A program made the position numbers and the translations under genes. 64,000 nucleotides of DNA. Source: Maridesulfovibrio hydrothermalis AM13 = DSM 14728. GTDB lineage: Bacteria > Desulfobacterota > Desulfovibrionia > Desulfovibrionales > Desulfovibrionaceae. The stretch spans positions 2,016,370 through 2,080,369 of the forward strand of contig NC_020055.1 in assembly GCF_000331025.1 (NCBI RefSeq). Direction: 5' to 3'. Shown piece by piece: positions 1-8,179 of the stretch. Position 1 is the stretch's first letter, and each line of letters starts with the position of its first letter. The notes below the pieces were generated by a model. That model was given only the letters and a program-made list of their open reading frames with translations. It was not told where the DNA came from and made no database searches.

Positions 1-99
1 GTAGTAGAGCCGCTTTGCGGCGGGAAAGTCAGGGTTTTGCGCGATGGAGTTATCTCACGCAAGACTTTAATCCGGGCTGGGTTTGCTGTTGTGCGTTAG
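1..99 (+). CDS. 3' end of an unidentified protein-coding gene (partial)
   Basis: Frame 1 is open from the window edge to a TAG at 97-99 and reads a plausible basic C-terminus ending AGFAVVR. An intrinsic terminator begins about 30 bases after the stop, as expected for a gene end. Frame 3 is also open to about 129 but gives a less protein-like, Cys- and Trp-rich product. Only 32 residues are visible and I do not recognise the family. Confidence 0.35.
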   Translation, partial: VVEPLCGGKVRVLRDGVISRKTLIRAGFAVVR

Positions 100-130
100 A
101 CTGTTTTTATACATATATTTTAGGCGGATA

Positions 131-160
131 AACCTGTTCTCATTAGAGATCAGGTTTTTT
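131..160 (+). terminator. Intrinsic terminator of the gene entering from the left
   Basis: Inverted repeat AACCTG..CTC / GAG..CAGGTT followed by a T-rich run. It lies shortly after the stop at 99 and insulates the downstream small RNA units from read-through. Confidence 0.7.
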
Positions 161-330
161 GCTTTTTCTAAGTACAAATAATTCTACTGAAAGTACGACA
201 GGCAGGTCATGTTCATTGTTTTCCTGTCATCGTTCTTAATTTTTACTCCCTTGTGATGCCTGTAAGTAAGATTCTGCCTGTCTGGAAGATCGGGGCATAC
301 CTGTTTACCCTGATATTGAGTTTACTCAGG

Positions 331-400
331 TATAAAATATTTTACCGGCATCCCAGCTTTTTAGCGGAAAAATCTGACAGGGTATAAAAATTTGTATTTT
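331..400 (+). promoter_or_regulatory. Putative enhancer (activator-binding) block of small RNA A
   Basis: The block lies about 90-155 bases upstream of a sigma-54 promoter, the usual position for a bacterial enhancer-binding protein site. It contains two direct repeats of a TATAAAA-type motif (331-337 and 383-389), spaced 52 bases apart, and both are conserved in copy B. The binding protein is not identifiable here. Confidence 0.5.
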
Positions 401-485
401 ATTTGGAGATTAGTTGAAAAAGATATTCGTGTAATAGCTTAGTAATTTTAATGGGTTATGCAGGGTTTGAATGCTTTTTTATTTT

Positions 486-501
486 TGGCACGCCAGTTGC
501 T
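486..501 (+). promoter_or_regulatory. Sigma-54 promoter of small RNA A
   Basis: The sequence TGGCACGccagTTGCT is a full match to the sigma-54 (RpoN) consensus TGGCACG-N4-TTGCW, with GG at 487-488 and GC at 499-500. By convention transcription would start near 512. No start codon with a ribosome-binding site and reading frame follows before the terminator. Confidence 0.9.
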
Positions 502-511
502 ATATCTAAAT

Positions 512-586
512 TACCTTCATTCTTTTGTTGAACTAATATCGAAAACAGGCCTCGTCAGAACCAACTGACGGGGCCTTTTCGATTTT
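512..586 (+). ncRNA. Putative sigma-54-dependent small RNA A, about 75 nt
   Basis: The transcript unit runs from the predicted +1 to the U-tract of a strong hairpin. An unpaired C/U-rich 5' segment (512-537) is nearly identical in copy B and could be the target-pairing region. The 3' part folds as ATCGAAAA/TTTTCGAT (538-545 with 576-583) continuing, after a CA bulge, into an 11-bp stem (548-558 with 565-575) closed by a six-base loop. Comparison with copy B shows a covarying pair (T555-A568 becomes C-G) and two changes that keep G-U/G-C pairing, supporting a selected RNA fold. Targets are unknown. It could instead be a terminated leader. Confidence 0.7.
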
Positions 587-614
587 CTAAAGCTGAAATG
601 GAATGAATTGGGTG

Positions 615-684
615 TATAAAATATTTAACCCGTAACCCAGTTAATTAGCGAAAAAGGCTAACGGGGTATAAAAAGTTGTACTTT
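615..684 (+). promoter_or_regulatory. Putative enhancer block of small RNA B
   Basis: Equivalent of 331-400, about 80% identical, with the same two TATAAAA motifs (615-621 and 667-673). It lies 86-155 bases upstream of the second sigma-54 promoter. It is proposed as the binding site of the same enhancer-binding protein. Confidence 0.5.
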
Positions 685-769
685 TTTTTGATTGCTCGGG
701 GAAACGTGTCTTGAGTGATAATTGTTGAATTACAGTATGTTAAGCTCTTTCTGGCGCTGTATTTATTTT

Positions 770-785
770 TGGCACGCCAGTTGCT
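770..785 (+). promoter_or_regulatory. Sigma-54 promoter of small RNA B
   Basis: Identical in all 16 bases to the copy A promoter (TGGCACG-N4-TTGCT), with GG at 771-772 and GC at 783-784. The predicted start is near 796. Confidence 0.9.
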
Positions 786-795
786 ATGTTTAAAC

Positions 796-870
796 TACCT
801 TCATTCTTTTGTTGAACTAATATCGAAAACAAGCCCTGCCAGTCCCAACTGGCGGGGCTTTTCGATTTTT
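796..870 (+). ncRNA. Putative sigma-54-dependent small RNA B, about 75 nt
   Basis: Same architecture as RNA A: a conserved C/U-rich 5' segment, an ATCGAAAA/TTTTCGAT outer stem (822-829 with 859-866), then a 10-bp inner stem (833-842 with 849-858) and a short loop. The loop and stem differ from copy A mostly in ways that preserve pairing. Two nearly identical RNAs in tandem recall multi-copy sigma-54-driven regulatory RNAs such as Vibrio Qrr. The primary sequence does not look like Qrr, and homology is not claimed. Confidence 0.7.
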
Positions 871-874
871 AAGG

Positions 875-1228
875 GGGGAGTGCTGTCTGTTACGTCTCTT
901 TAAGACATAAAAATACAGATTCTGATTTTTCCCTGTTTTGTAAAGATGAAACGAAGTCGTCACCAGAACGCCGATGAATTCTGTGTTTATGTGTTGTAGT
1001 CTTATCTTTCACGGCTAATTTTAAGTTTATAATTCTACTCTTGTTACTACCAAAAAACGCAGTTTAAATTATTGAACTTAATTTGGAGTCTTTTGAAACG
1101 AAAAACGGCTGGAAAAAAAATCGTATTCTCTTGTCATGAAACGGCATTCAAGGTAATGATCATAAATGATTGTCAGTTGTATTCATGTTTAACGGGTTTA
1201 CGTAATATTAAATTCAAGGCTGTTCTTT
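875..1228. other. Intergenic region between small RNA B and the Nudix gene
   Basis: About 350 bases of AT-rich DNA. I see no convincing gene, repeat or strong promoter. The promoter of the Nudix-glg genes presumably lies here. Confidence 0.4.
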
Positions 1229-1708
1229 ATGGTTCTCTCAAAACCCTGTCCTCATTGCGGAAAGGATGTAGTCCATTACCGCAATCCTGTTCCTACTGTT
1301 GATATAGTTATATATGATCCTGTGCGCGGTGTTGTTTTGATTGAACGGAAAAATCCTCCGCTCGGCTGGGCGCTGCCGGGAGGGTTTGTTGATTACGGGG
1401 AAACTCTTGAACATGCAGCAGTGCGTGAAGCTAAAGAGGAAACAGGGCTTGAAGTAGTGCTTACCGGATTGGTCGGGGTTTACTCCATGCCTTGCAGAGA
1501 TGATAGGCAGCATACTATCAGTATAACATACAGTGCGGTAACCGGTGACCCGGAAAAGCTCATAGCCGGTGATGATGCCGGGGGGGCCGGATTTTTCAAG
1601 CTGGACGACCTGCCTGAACTTGTCTTTGATCATACAGACATTTTAAAAGATTTTTCATCAAATGTATTAAGGTTGCAAGCTCATGCCGCTATAGGCAATT
1701 CTGATTAA
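1229..1708 (+). CDS. Nudix hydrolase with N-terminal zinc-ribbon-like motif
   Basis: A 159-residue protein. The Nudix box is complete at about residues 50-72 ([20 protein letters not shown]..), with the RExxEE metal-binding residues, so it should hydrolyse a nucleoside diphosphate linked to some moiety. The substrate cannot be told from sequence. The N-terminus has a CPHCGK motif as in ADP-ribose/NADH-type Nudix enzymes, but the second Cys pair of a full zinc ribbon is not seen. It lies 30 bases upstream of glgA on the same strand and is probably co-transcribed; an ADP-sugar or ADP-ribose substrate would fit the context but is inference. Confidence 0.85.
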   Translation: MVLSKPCPHCGKDVVHYRNPVPTVDIVIYDPVRGVVLIERKNPPLGWALPGGFVDYGETLEHAAVREAKEETGLEVVLTGLVGVYSMPCRDDRQHTISITYSAVTGDPEKLIAGDDAGGAGFFKLDDLPELVFDHTDILKDFSSNVLRLQAHAAIGNSD

Positions 1709-1738
1709 CAGAATAAAAATATTTATGGAGTCGGATCA

Positions 1739-3187
1739 GTGCACGAGGTTCTTTACGTAACATCTGAAATGTATCCTTTTTCCAAGACAGGCGGACTCGG
1801 TGATGTCATGGGAGCTTTGCCTCCTGCTATTAGTGGCAAAGGGGTTAATACCGCTGTCATAACTCCTTTTTACGGGCGTATGAATTTGGATGGTCATAAA
1901 TTGCGGCTGGTTTATTCCGATCTGCCGGTCGGATATCCCTGGCCATCCACTACCGCTGAAATATATCAGACTGAGTATGATGGTGTTTCAGTCTATTTTG
2001 TCGCTCGTGGTGAATATTTTGACCGCCGCCATTACTACAATACTCACAATGGTGACTATTTTGATAATTGCGAGCGTTTTATATTTTTCTGTAAAGCCGT
2101 GCTTGAATGGGCGCGACTGCTTCCTTTTGCACCTGACGTGATTCATTCGCATGACTGGCAGTCGGCACTTGTTCCGCCTTATTTGTATTTCGAGCGTGAG
2201 AAGGACGCATTTTGGGCGCAAACCAAGACGGTAAGTACTATTCACAACCTTGCTTTTCAGGGCCGTTTTTCCGAACGTCTTTTTCATGAATCAGGTCTTC
2301 CGCCCGAAGCGTGGTCCATGCACGGGGCAGAGTTTTATGGCGACTTGAATATGCTTAAAGCAAGTGTGGCATACAGTGATGCGGTTACGACTGTAAGTCC
2401 GTCTTATGCCGAGGAGATTTTAGGGCCTGAATTCGGGTGCGGGCTTGAAGGTTTTTTAAACAGCCAGAATCATAAGCTTGAAGGGATTCTAAACGGTGCT
2501 GATTATTCTGTCTGGGATCCGAGTAATGATAAGTTTTTGCCTTGCTGCTATAGTGCGGACAAGGTGAAAGGCAAGCAGGAATGTAAAAAGAGCATGCTGC
2601 GTGATTTCTATATGTCTGACCAGCTTGAACATAAGCCGGTTCTGGGGTTCATCGGACGGCTGCGCGACCAGAAGGGGATAGATCTCCTCATTGACATCCT
2701 GCCGAGGCTGATGAAGAAAGAAGTAGGAGTCATTGTGCTCGGTGAGGGAAATCTCAGTTATGAAGCACAGTTGCTAGAATTGATGGAAGAATATCCGGGC
2801 CGTTTTTGTGTGCAGATTGGCTATACCGAAGATCTTGCCCATGGCATTCAGGCCGGGTCAGATATTTTTCTGATGCCATCACGGTATGAGCCTTGCGGGT
2901 TGACCCAGATTTATGCTCTTCGTTTTGGAACACCTCCTGTCGCAACTGCTGTGGGAGGATTGCGCGATACTATTACCCCCTATCCGGCCAAAGATGCCAC
3001 CGGATTTACCTTTGCCAGATCTGATGCAGATCTTTTTTACGAGGCAGTGATTCAGGCTATTGATGTATGGCAGGATAAAACTGAGTGGGTGAAAATGGTG
3101 AAGCGGGCTATGCGCAAGGAATTTACATGGGACCGTTCAGCAGAAGAATATATTAAATTGTACCGGAAGCTCGGCGCAAAAATTTAG
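1739..3187 (+). CDS. glgA: Glycogen synthase (ADP-glucose type)
   Basis: A 482-residue GT5 family enzyme that elongates alpha-1,4-glucan from ADP-glucose. The N-terminal KTGGLGDV motif (residues ~17-24) binds ADP-glucose. The C-terminal half contains the GT-B nucleotide-sugar region with [12 protein letters not shown] and [12 protein letters not shown]. The GTG start at 1739 is chosen because ATGGAG lies at 1725-1730 at good spacing and the product begins directly with the conserved [12 protein letters not shown] strand. It leads a glgA-small protein-glgB unit with gaps under 10 bases. Confidence 0.96.
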   Translation: MHEVLYVTSEMYPFSKTGGLGDVMGALPPAISGKGVNTAVITPFYGRMNLDGHKLRLVYSDLPVGYPWPSTTAEIYQTEYDGVSVYFVARGEYFDRRHYYNTHNGDYFDNCERFIFFCKAVLEWARLLPFAPDVIHSHDWQSALVPPYLYFEREKDAFWAQTKTVSTIHNLAFQGRFSERLFHESGLPPEAWSMHGAEFYGDLNMLKASVAYSDAVTTVSPSYAEEILGPEFGCGLEGFLNSQNHKLEGILNGADYSVWDPSNDKFLPCCYSADKVKGKQECKKSMLRDFYMSDQLEHKPVLGFIGRLRDQKGIDLLIDILPRLMKKEVGVIVLGEGNLSYEAQLLELMEEYPGRFCVQIGYTEDLAHGIQAGSDIFLMPSRYEPCGLTQIYALRFGTPPVATAVGGLRDTITPYPAKDATGFTFARSDADLFYEAVIQAIDVWQDKTEWVKMVKRAMRKEFTWDRSAEEYIKLYRKLGAKI

Positions 3188-3196
3188 AGGTAGATC

Positions 3197-3406
3197 ATGT
3201 CCCGTGAAATGATTGAAAATCTGGCGCAGAGGCTGAAAGTTGACGTTGAAGGCTTAAGCCTTGTGGAAGCTGTTCGTCTGCTACAGAGAATTGAAGGAAA
3301 TTTTGATTGTTTTGCAAGGCCTGAAAGCGGCTTTTGCGATCAGAAAGAGTGCCTGTTCTACGTTGAATGTATGGAAAATTCCCGCAACTCTGAGGACCTA
3401 AATTAG
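3197..3406 (+). CDS. Small cysteine-containing protein in the glycogen operon
   Basis: A 69-residue protein preceded by GAGGT at 3187-3191. It fits tightly between glgA (9 bases) and glgB (0 bases). The N-terminal half (residues ~8-33) is predicted helical and resembles a SAP-like or small helix-hairpin fold, which is uncertain. The C-terminal half has four Cys spaced C-x8-C-x4-C-x6-C, suggestive of metal binding. No enzymatic motif is seen. Strict co-translation with glgA and glgB suggests a role in glycogen metabolism or its control, by inference only. Confidence 0.75.
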   Translation: MSREMIENLAQRLKVDVEGLSLVEAVRLLQRIEGNFDCFARPESGFCDQKECLFYVECMENSRNSEDLN

Positions 3407-5305
3407 ATGCCTGAAACATTGCCTGTTTATATAGCCCCGTTTGATTTATTTTTGTTCGGAAAAGGTGAGCACTGGGATCTGTATAAGATTTTAGGAGCAC
3501 ATTTTGATGTTCAGGAAGAGCAGGAAGGTTACCGTTTTGCTGTTTGGGCTCCTAATGCCCGCAATATTTATGTTGCCGGTGATTTTAATGAATGGAACAG
3601 TCGTGCCAATCCACTTTTTCCTGTAGGTGTATCGGGCATCTGGGCCGGATTTATTCCCGGAGTCAAACCCGGCGAGCTGTACAAGTATCAGGTTGTGCAA
3701 AATGACGGGCATGAAGTAACCAAGACTGATCCTTTTGCTTTCAGGACGGAGCTGCGGCCCGGTAATGCTGCCGTTACATGGGGGCTTAATAATTATGAAT
3801 GGGAGGATGAACAGTGGATGGCTAAGCGTCGTGAAGACGGGCTTCCGCTTGAGAAACCTATTTCCTGCTATGAAGTTCACCTAGGTTCATGGCGCAGAGA
3901 AGGGTGGGATTACCGCACTTATCGTCAGTTGACTGAAGAGTTGATACCTTACGTAAAAGATATGGGCTTTACCCATATTGAGCTTATGCCCATTGCCGAG
4001 CACCCTCTTGATGAATCGTGGGGTTATCAGACCACTCATTATTATTCTCCGACATCACGTCATGGAAATCCTGATGATCTGCGTTATTTCATCGACAGAT
4101 GTCATCAGGAAGGACTCGGGGTTATTCTTGACTGGGTTCCGGGTCATTTTCCCAAAGATGACTGGGGACTGGGCCGCTTTGACGGGACCGCTCTTTTCGA
4201 GCATGCCGATGCCCGTAAAGGGGAGCATCCTGACTGGGGAACTTACATATTTAATTTCGGGCGGCATGAGGTCTGCAACTTTCTGCTCGCCAATGCTTTA
4301 TACTGGCTCAAAGAATTTCATATTGACGGCTTACGCATAGATGCAGTCGCATCCATGCTTTATCTTGATTATTCACGCCGCGAAGGCGAGTGGATTCCTA
4401 ACGAGCATGGAGGTAACGAGAATATCGAAGCCATTGAGATGCTCAAGAATTTGAATACCGTGGTTCACAAGCAGTTTCCCGGAGCTATGATGATTGCCGA
4501 GGAATCTACTTCATGGCCCGGTGTTTCGCGCCCTGTTTATACTGGGGGACTGGGGTTCACCTTCAAATGGAATATGGGCTGGATGAACGATACTCTGGAT
4601 TATATGGAGAAAAGCCCTATTCATCGGGGATATCATCAGAATAATCTGACTTTTACCATGATCTACGCCTTCAGCGAGAATTTTTTTCTGCCGCTCTCCC
4701 ATGATGAAGTAGTGCATGGCAAGGGTGCGCTTCTCTCCAAAATGCCCGGGGATATGTGGCAGCAGATGGCTAATTTAAGGTTGCTGTTCAGTTATCAGTG
4801 GGCGCATCCCGGTAAGAATTTACTTTTTATGGGGTGTGAGTTCGGTCAGTGGAATGAATGGAATTGCCGGCAGGAGCTGGACTGGACTTTGCTGGGATTT
4901 CCTTCTCATCAAGGACTGCGCAATACTGTTATCGATCTGAACAGAGTTATGCACGACAATCCTGCTATGTATAAGCGTGACACAGACTGGTCCGGTTTCG
5001 AGTGGGTTGATTTCAGCGATTACAAAGCTTCTACGCTCAGTTTTTTGCGTAAGAGCGAAGGAGACAAACCCATACTCTGGGTTTTCAACTTCACTCCTGT
5101 AGTACGTAGAGGATATTGTCTTGGGTGTCCTGAAGGCGGCTACTGGAAAGAAATTTTTAATTCCGATGCAGAAATCTACGGAGGGTCCAATGTCGGCAAT
5201 GTCGGCAAAGTTGAATCTCGCAAGGCCGGTGATATAGGTGCATTTCCATATTATTTGGAACTGACCCTGCCACCGCTGAGTGCCATTGCGTTAAGACCCG
5301 AGTAG
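3407..5305 (+). CDS. glgB: 1,4-alpha-glucan branching enzyme
   Basis: A 632-residue GH13 enzyme that makes alpha-1,6 branches in glycogen. An N-terminal CBM48-like domain (FAVWAPNARNIYVAGDFNEWN, residues ~45-65, cited in part) precedes the TIM barrel. The nucleophile Asp is in GLRIDAVASMLY, the acid/base Glu in MIAEEST and the third carboxylate in LSHDEVVHGK. The length is typical for forms without the extra N1 domain. The ATG follows the upstream stop with no gap, so translational coupling is likely. No phosphorylase or ADP-glucose pyrophosphorylase is present in the window. Confidence 0.96.
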   Translation: MPETLPVYIAPFDLFLFGKGEHWDLYKILGAHFDVQEEQEGYRFAVWAPNARNIYVAGDFNEWNSRANPLFPVGVSGIWAGFIPGVKPGELYKYQVVQNDGHEVTKTDPFAFRTELRPGNAAVTWGLNNYEWEDEQWMAKRREDGLPLEKPISCYEVHLGSWRREGWDYRTYRQLTEELIPYVKDMGFTHIELMPIAEHPLDESWGYQTTHYYSPTSRHGNPDDLRYFIDRCHQEGLGVILDWVPGHFPKDDWGLGRFDGTALFEHADARKGEHPDWGTYIFNFGRHEVCNFLLANALYWLKEFHIDGLRIDAVASMLYLDYSRREGEWIPNEHGGNENIEAIEMLKNLNTVVHKQFPGAMMIAEESTSWPGVSRPVYTGGLGFTFKWNMGWMNDTLDYMEKSPIHRGYHQNNLTFTMIYAFSENFFLPLSHDEVVHGKGALLSKMPGDMWQQMANLRLLFSYQWAHPGKNLLFMGCEFGQWNEWNCRQELDWTLLGFPSHQGLRNTVIDLNRVMHDNPAMYKRDTDWSGFEWVDFSDYKASTLSFLRKSEGDKPILWVFNFTPVVRRGYCLGCPEGGYWKEIFNSDAEIYGGSNVGNVGKVESRKAGDIGAFPYYLELTLPPLSAIALRPE

Positions 5306-5465
5306 ATTTTACGGCTGTATTCGGGGCTGGATAACCTTTCAGGAAAAACTTTTATGGACTTTTGCAGAGCTTATAGTCGTGATGAGGGTGCAAACAGGTT
5401 CTTTCTTTAAGTAAAATCTAAGGTTATTTCATAAATGCCGCCGGTTGATATTTTGTTTTTAACTT

Positions 5466-5496
5466 GGAAGCCATTTTTCGATGGCTTCCTTTTTTT
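5466..5496 (+). terminator. Intrinsic terminator after glgB
   Basis: Perfect 9-bp stem GGAAGCCAT/ATGGCTTCC with a six-base loop, followed by seven T. It lies 160 bases after the glgB stop and ends the glg transcript. Confidence 0.85.
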
Positions 5497-5576
5497 ATGA
5501 TTACAGTCCTTTCTTGCGGATTGGATTGAATTGGTTAATTATACATTTTTAATTGATTCAATTTTTAGGAATAATT

Positions 5577-6560
5577 ATGAACAAAAATATATGCGTGACT
5601 CTTGGTGATCCTAACGGGCTTGGGCCGGAACTTATTTGCCGGCTGTTTGCACAGCGTAAAGCGGAAAGGGCTTTCCTGATGATTGGTCCGGAGAATGGGA
5701 TTGAGTATCACTTGGAAAAGCTTGGGATGGAAAAATTTTATACTGTGCTGGATGATCCTGCAAAGATTGCCGGAGCGGAAGCGGGGTATTACCTTTATTG
5801 TCCGGACGTGCTGAAAGATTTTAAACTGATGGCTGGTGAGGCTGATCCCGAAGGTGGGCGTGCTGCCGGTGAATCACTTGAAACAGCAATGCTGTTGCTT
5901 AATGACAAAATTGTCTCCGGACTTGTAACCTGCCCGCTGAATAAGGCTATGCTGCAACTTGCCGGCTTTGACTTTCCCGGTCATACAGAATTTCTGGCAA
6001 ACAGGTCAGGGGTCGGGCGTGAAAATGTCTGCATGCATCTCGGCGGACCGAAGCTTAAAGTAAGTCTTGTAACTACCCATCCACGATTTGTAGATATTCC
6101 GAAGCTGATCACTAAAGAGCGTATTCTCAGATGCATCGACCTGACCGATAAACTTGTTAAATCGCTTGGCCTTGAAATGCCTGTCGCGATTTGCGGACTT
6201 AACCCGCATGCAGGAGAATCTGGGCGGATCGGGAGCGAAGAAATAGAAATTATCGAGCCGGCGATTATGGAAGCCAGAGAGCTGGGCTATAATGTTGAAG
6301 GTCCATTCCCCGGTGATACCATTTTTCATTTTGCCGCAGGCGGCAGTTACAGCGCAGTTCTGGCTATGTATCACGATCAGGGGTTAGCTCCGCTAAAGCT
6401 TTTGCATTTCAGCGAAGCTGTGAATATCACTCTCGGCTTGCCATTTCCCAGAACATCACCCGACCACGGTACAGGCTACGACATAACAGGAACAGGAAAA
6501 GCCTGCCTGGACAGCTTTGAAGCAGCGGTTAACACTGCTGAAATGATGATAGATACGTAG
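5577..6560 (+). CDS. pdxA: 4-hydroxythreonine-4-phosphate dehydrogenase
   Basis: A 327-residue PdxA family enzyme of the deoxyxylulose 5-phosphate-dependent pyridoxal phosphate pathway. It opens with VTLGDPNGLGPE. Metal-binding His residues are seen in the DFPGHTEFLA and AMYHDQGLAPLK contexts, with RTSPDHGTGYD near the C-terminus. The ATG at 5577 is preferred over an in-frame ATG 24 bases upstream, because TTAGGA at 5565-5570 is correctly placed and family members start close to the GDPNG strand. Monocistronic by appearance, convergent with gmhB. Confidence 0.93.
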   Translation: MNKNICVTLGDPNGLGPELICRLFAQRKAERAFLMIGPENGIEYHLEKLGMEKFYTVLDDPAKIAGAEAGYYLYCPDVLKDFKLMAGEADPEGGRAAGESLETAMLLLNDKIVSGLVTCPLNKAMLQLAGFDFPGHTEFLANRSGVGRENVCMHLGGPKLKVSLVTTHPRFVDIPKLITKERILRCIDLTDKLVKSLGLEMPVAICGLNPHAGESGRIGSEEIEIIEPAIMEARELGYNVEGPFPGDTIFHFAAGGSYSAVLAMYHDQGLAPLKLLHFSEAVNITLGLPFPRTSPDHGTGYDITGTGKACLDSFEAAVNTAEMMIDT

Positions 6561-6603
6561 TTAGATACTGATATGTATGGTTGTTTTTCTGCCAAAAGCA
6601 CAA

Positions 6604-7134
6604 CTAATGTGAACAGATGTATTCAGCGGCATCAAGCAGATCATCGGCAATGTAGGTGGCTTTGCCTTTGCACTCCGGCTCCGCTTTTTGTCCCTTGCCT
6701 GTACGGACCAGAATTGAGGGTACTGCTTTTGCGAGGCCCAGTTCAATGTCACAAAGCTTATCACCAATTACGTAGCAATCTGCCGGGTTAAGCCCAAACT
6801 GTGCAATAGCTTCATCAAGCATACCGGTGAGTGGTTTGCGGCAATTACAATCCTGATCAGGAGCATGCGGGCAATGGTAAATTGCTTCAAACTTGATACC
6901 GCTTGGTGCAAGTAATTTTTCCATTTTTCTGTTAACCGCTCGCATGTCTGATTCTGCATAGTAGCCGCGCCCGATGCCGGACTGGTTGGTAACAACGATC
7001 AGTCCGTATCCGGCCTGCTGCATTTTTTTAAGTCCTGCTTCCGCGTTAGCTAAAAGCTCTACGCCGGCAGGATCGCTGAGGTAGTGCTTATCAGCAATAA
7101 TAGTCCCGTCTCGATCTAATAAAATATATTTCAT
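6604..7134 (-). CDS. gmhB: D-glycero-beta-D-manno-heptose 1,7-bisphosphate 7-phosphatase
   Basis: A 176-residue HAD phosphatase of ADP-heptose (LPS inner core) synthesis. The HAD motif LLDRDGTI is at the N-terminus, VVTNQSGIGRG follows, and the zinc-loop pattern CPHAPDQDCNCRKP marks the GmhB/HisB subfamily. Motif IV is VIGDKLCDIELG. The start at 7134 (MKYILL) is chosen over the ATG seven codons upstream because GAGGA sits just before it. gmhA (26728-27345) encodes an earlier step of the same pathway. Confidence 0.9.
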   Translation of the reverse strand: MKYILLDRDGTIIADKHYLSDPAGVELLANAEAGLKKMQQAGYGLIVVTNQSGIGRGYYAESDMRAVNRKMEKLLAPSGIKFEAIYHCPHAPDQDCNCRKPLTGMLDEAIAQFGLNPADCYVIGDKLCDIELGLAKAVPSILVRTGKGQKAEPECKGKATYIADDLLDAAEYICSH

Positions 7135-7193
7135 GATTCCTCGGGGGATGAACATTCCCCTTCCAAAATTTTAATTGTATATAAATCAGTATA

Positions 7194-7238
7194 TTAAAAA
7201 TGCGGCGATGTTGAAAATATGTATTCAACACCGCCGCA
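7194..7238 (-). terminator. Intrinsic terminator after the TPR gene
   Basis: Long inverted repeat TGCGGCG..TGTTGAA / TTCAACA..CGCCGCA. On the minus strand it is followed by a T-rich run (complement of 7194-7200). It lies 110 bases past the TPR gene stop and upstream of gmhB. Confidence 0.75.
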
Positions 7239-7347
7239 TATGATTTAATTTTGTCTAACAGATTTTTAAAATACCGGCCCAGCCCTAAATGTTCGAAAAG
7301 TCCTTTCGTCTCCGAATGAACTTCCTGTCGGGTTGCCGGAGGCATTA

Positions 7348-8148
7348 TCAGCCCATTTTTTTCATAGCGAATTTGAGCATTTTTTCTGCTTCGGCGAAAT
7401 TGGGATTGATTGAGACTGCTTTTTTAGCGGCCTTGGCCATTCTGTCCCATTTTTTCCAGTCGTAGTAGAGTCTACCTGTGTTGAAGTAGAGATACTCATC
7501 TTTATTATTTATTTTAAGGGCCTTGAGGTAGTATTTTTCAGCAGCCTCAAAGTCTTTCATTTTGCGTAGAACAATTCCTATACGGTTATAGAGAAATATT
7601 GCATTGGGATCGTTCTTAAGTGCTTCTTCGAGATATCCAAGAGCATCGTCGTAGAGTCCTGATTTGATGAACTTGTCGGCTATATCCGCTCTGAGTTCAG
7701 TGTCATCCTTGAATTCTTTGATTAGGTTATTGAATAATTTTTGAGCTTCGGAGATTTTATTGGCTTCGATAAGGGCTTGCCCTTTTTCAAGCTCGCTCGC
7801 TTTTCTTTTCTCCATTGCTTTCAGGAGTTCTTGAGCACCGGCACTGACGTTTTTTTGCAGTTCCTGCAGGATTTCCCGCATTACTTCCAGTAAAGCCTTT
7901 TCTTCACCGTGGGTATAGTTGATGATAAGCGGATAGTCTTCTCTCAGCTTTTTATCACTGTTCAGAACGTGAACGGTGCTGTCGAGAAGCTCTCGAAACT
8001 CCGTCTTCTCAGCTTTCATCAGTGACCCTTTAAGCATTGTAAGAATGGCATCATACACTGACTGTACTGCTGACATTGCTTTTTGCTGCTTAAGCAGGGA
8101 AGAAACAGATGCCAGCTTTTTTCTGGCATTGGTAAGTTCACCGGACAT
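7348..8148 (-). CDS. Tetratricopeptide repeat protein
   Basis: A 266-residue cytoplasmic, helix-rich protein. The first ~150 residues are charged and probably coiled coil, with no signal peptide. TPR motifs occupy about residues 150-255, recognisable from repeats such as GLYDDALGYLEEALKNDPN and DFEAAEKYYLKALKINNKD. TPR arrays bind other proteins; the partner is unknown. The family is frequent in sulfate reducers. It is the last gene of the carA-side minus-strand unit, 31 bases after carA, and is followed by a terminator. Confidence 0.85.
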   Translation of the reverse strand: MSGELTNARKKLASVSSLLKQQKAMSAVQSVYDAILTMLKGSLMKAEKTEFRELLDSTVHVLNSDKKLREDYPLIINYTHGEEKALLEVMREILQELQKNVSAGAQELLKAMEKRKASELEKGQALIEANKISEAQKLFNNLIKEFKDDTELRADIADKFIKSGLYDDALGYLEEALKNDPNAIFLYNRIGIVLRKMKDFEAAEKYYLKALKINNKDEYLYFNTGRLYYDWKKWDRMAKAAKKAVSINPNFAEAEKMLKFAMKKMG

Positions 8149-8179
8149 ATTTGTCTCCGACGTTATTAATTACCGCTGA

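Larger units (their letters stand above)
331..590 (+). repeat. Tandem duplication, copy A (sigma-54 small RNA unit)
   Basis: Copy A of a two-copy tandem repeat with a constant offset of 284 bases to copy B (615-873). Three blocks are conserved: an upstream block (331-400, 56 of 70 positions identical by hand alignment), a sigma-54 promoter, and a short transcript ending in a terminator. The roughly 75 bases between the upstream block and the promoter have diverged. This pattern of retained and lost similarity suggests selection on each block. Confidence 0.85.
615..873 (+). repeat. Tandem duplication, copy B (sigma-54 small RNA unit)
   Basis: Copy B of the 284-base-period tandem repeat. Its upstream block, sigma-54 promoter and RNA segment align to copy A without gaps until the 3' arm of the terminator, where one base is missing. 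The spacer at about 685-760 is unrelated to copy A. Confidence 0.85.

Noticed and set aside
1072-1302. Open frame overlapping the start of the Nudix gene
   Set aside because: No ribosome-binding site, AT-rich biased composition, and overlap with a clear Nudix gene start.
7091-7345. Possible small minus-strand gene starting right after the TPR gene stop
   Set aside because: The first 35 codons look protein-like, but the frame runs through a strong terminator hairpin and into gmhB in another frame, without a ribosome-binding site.
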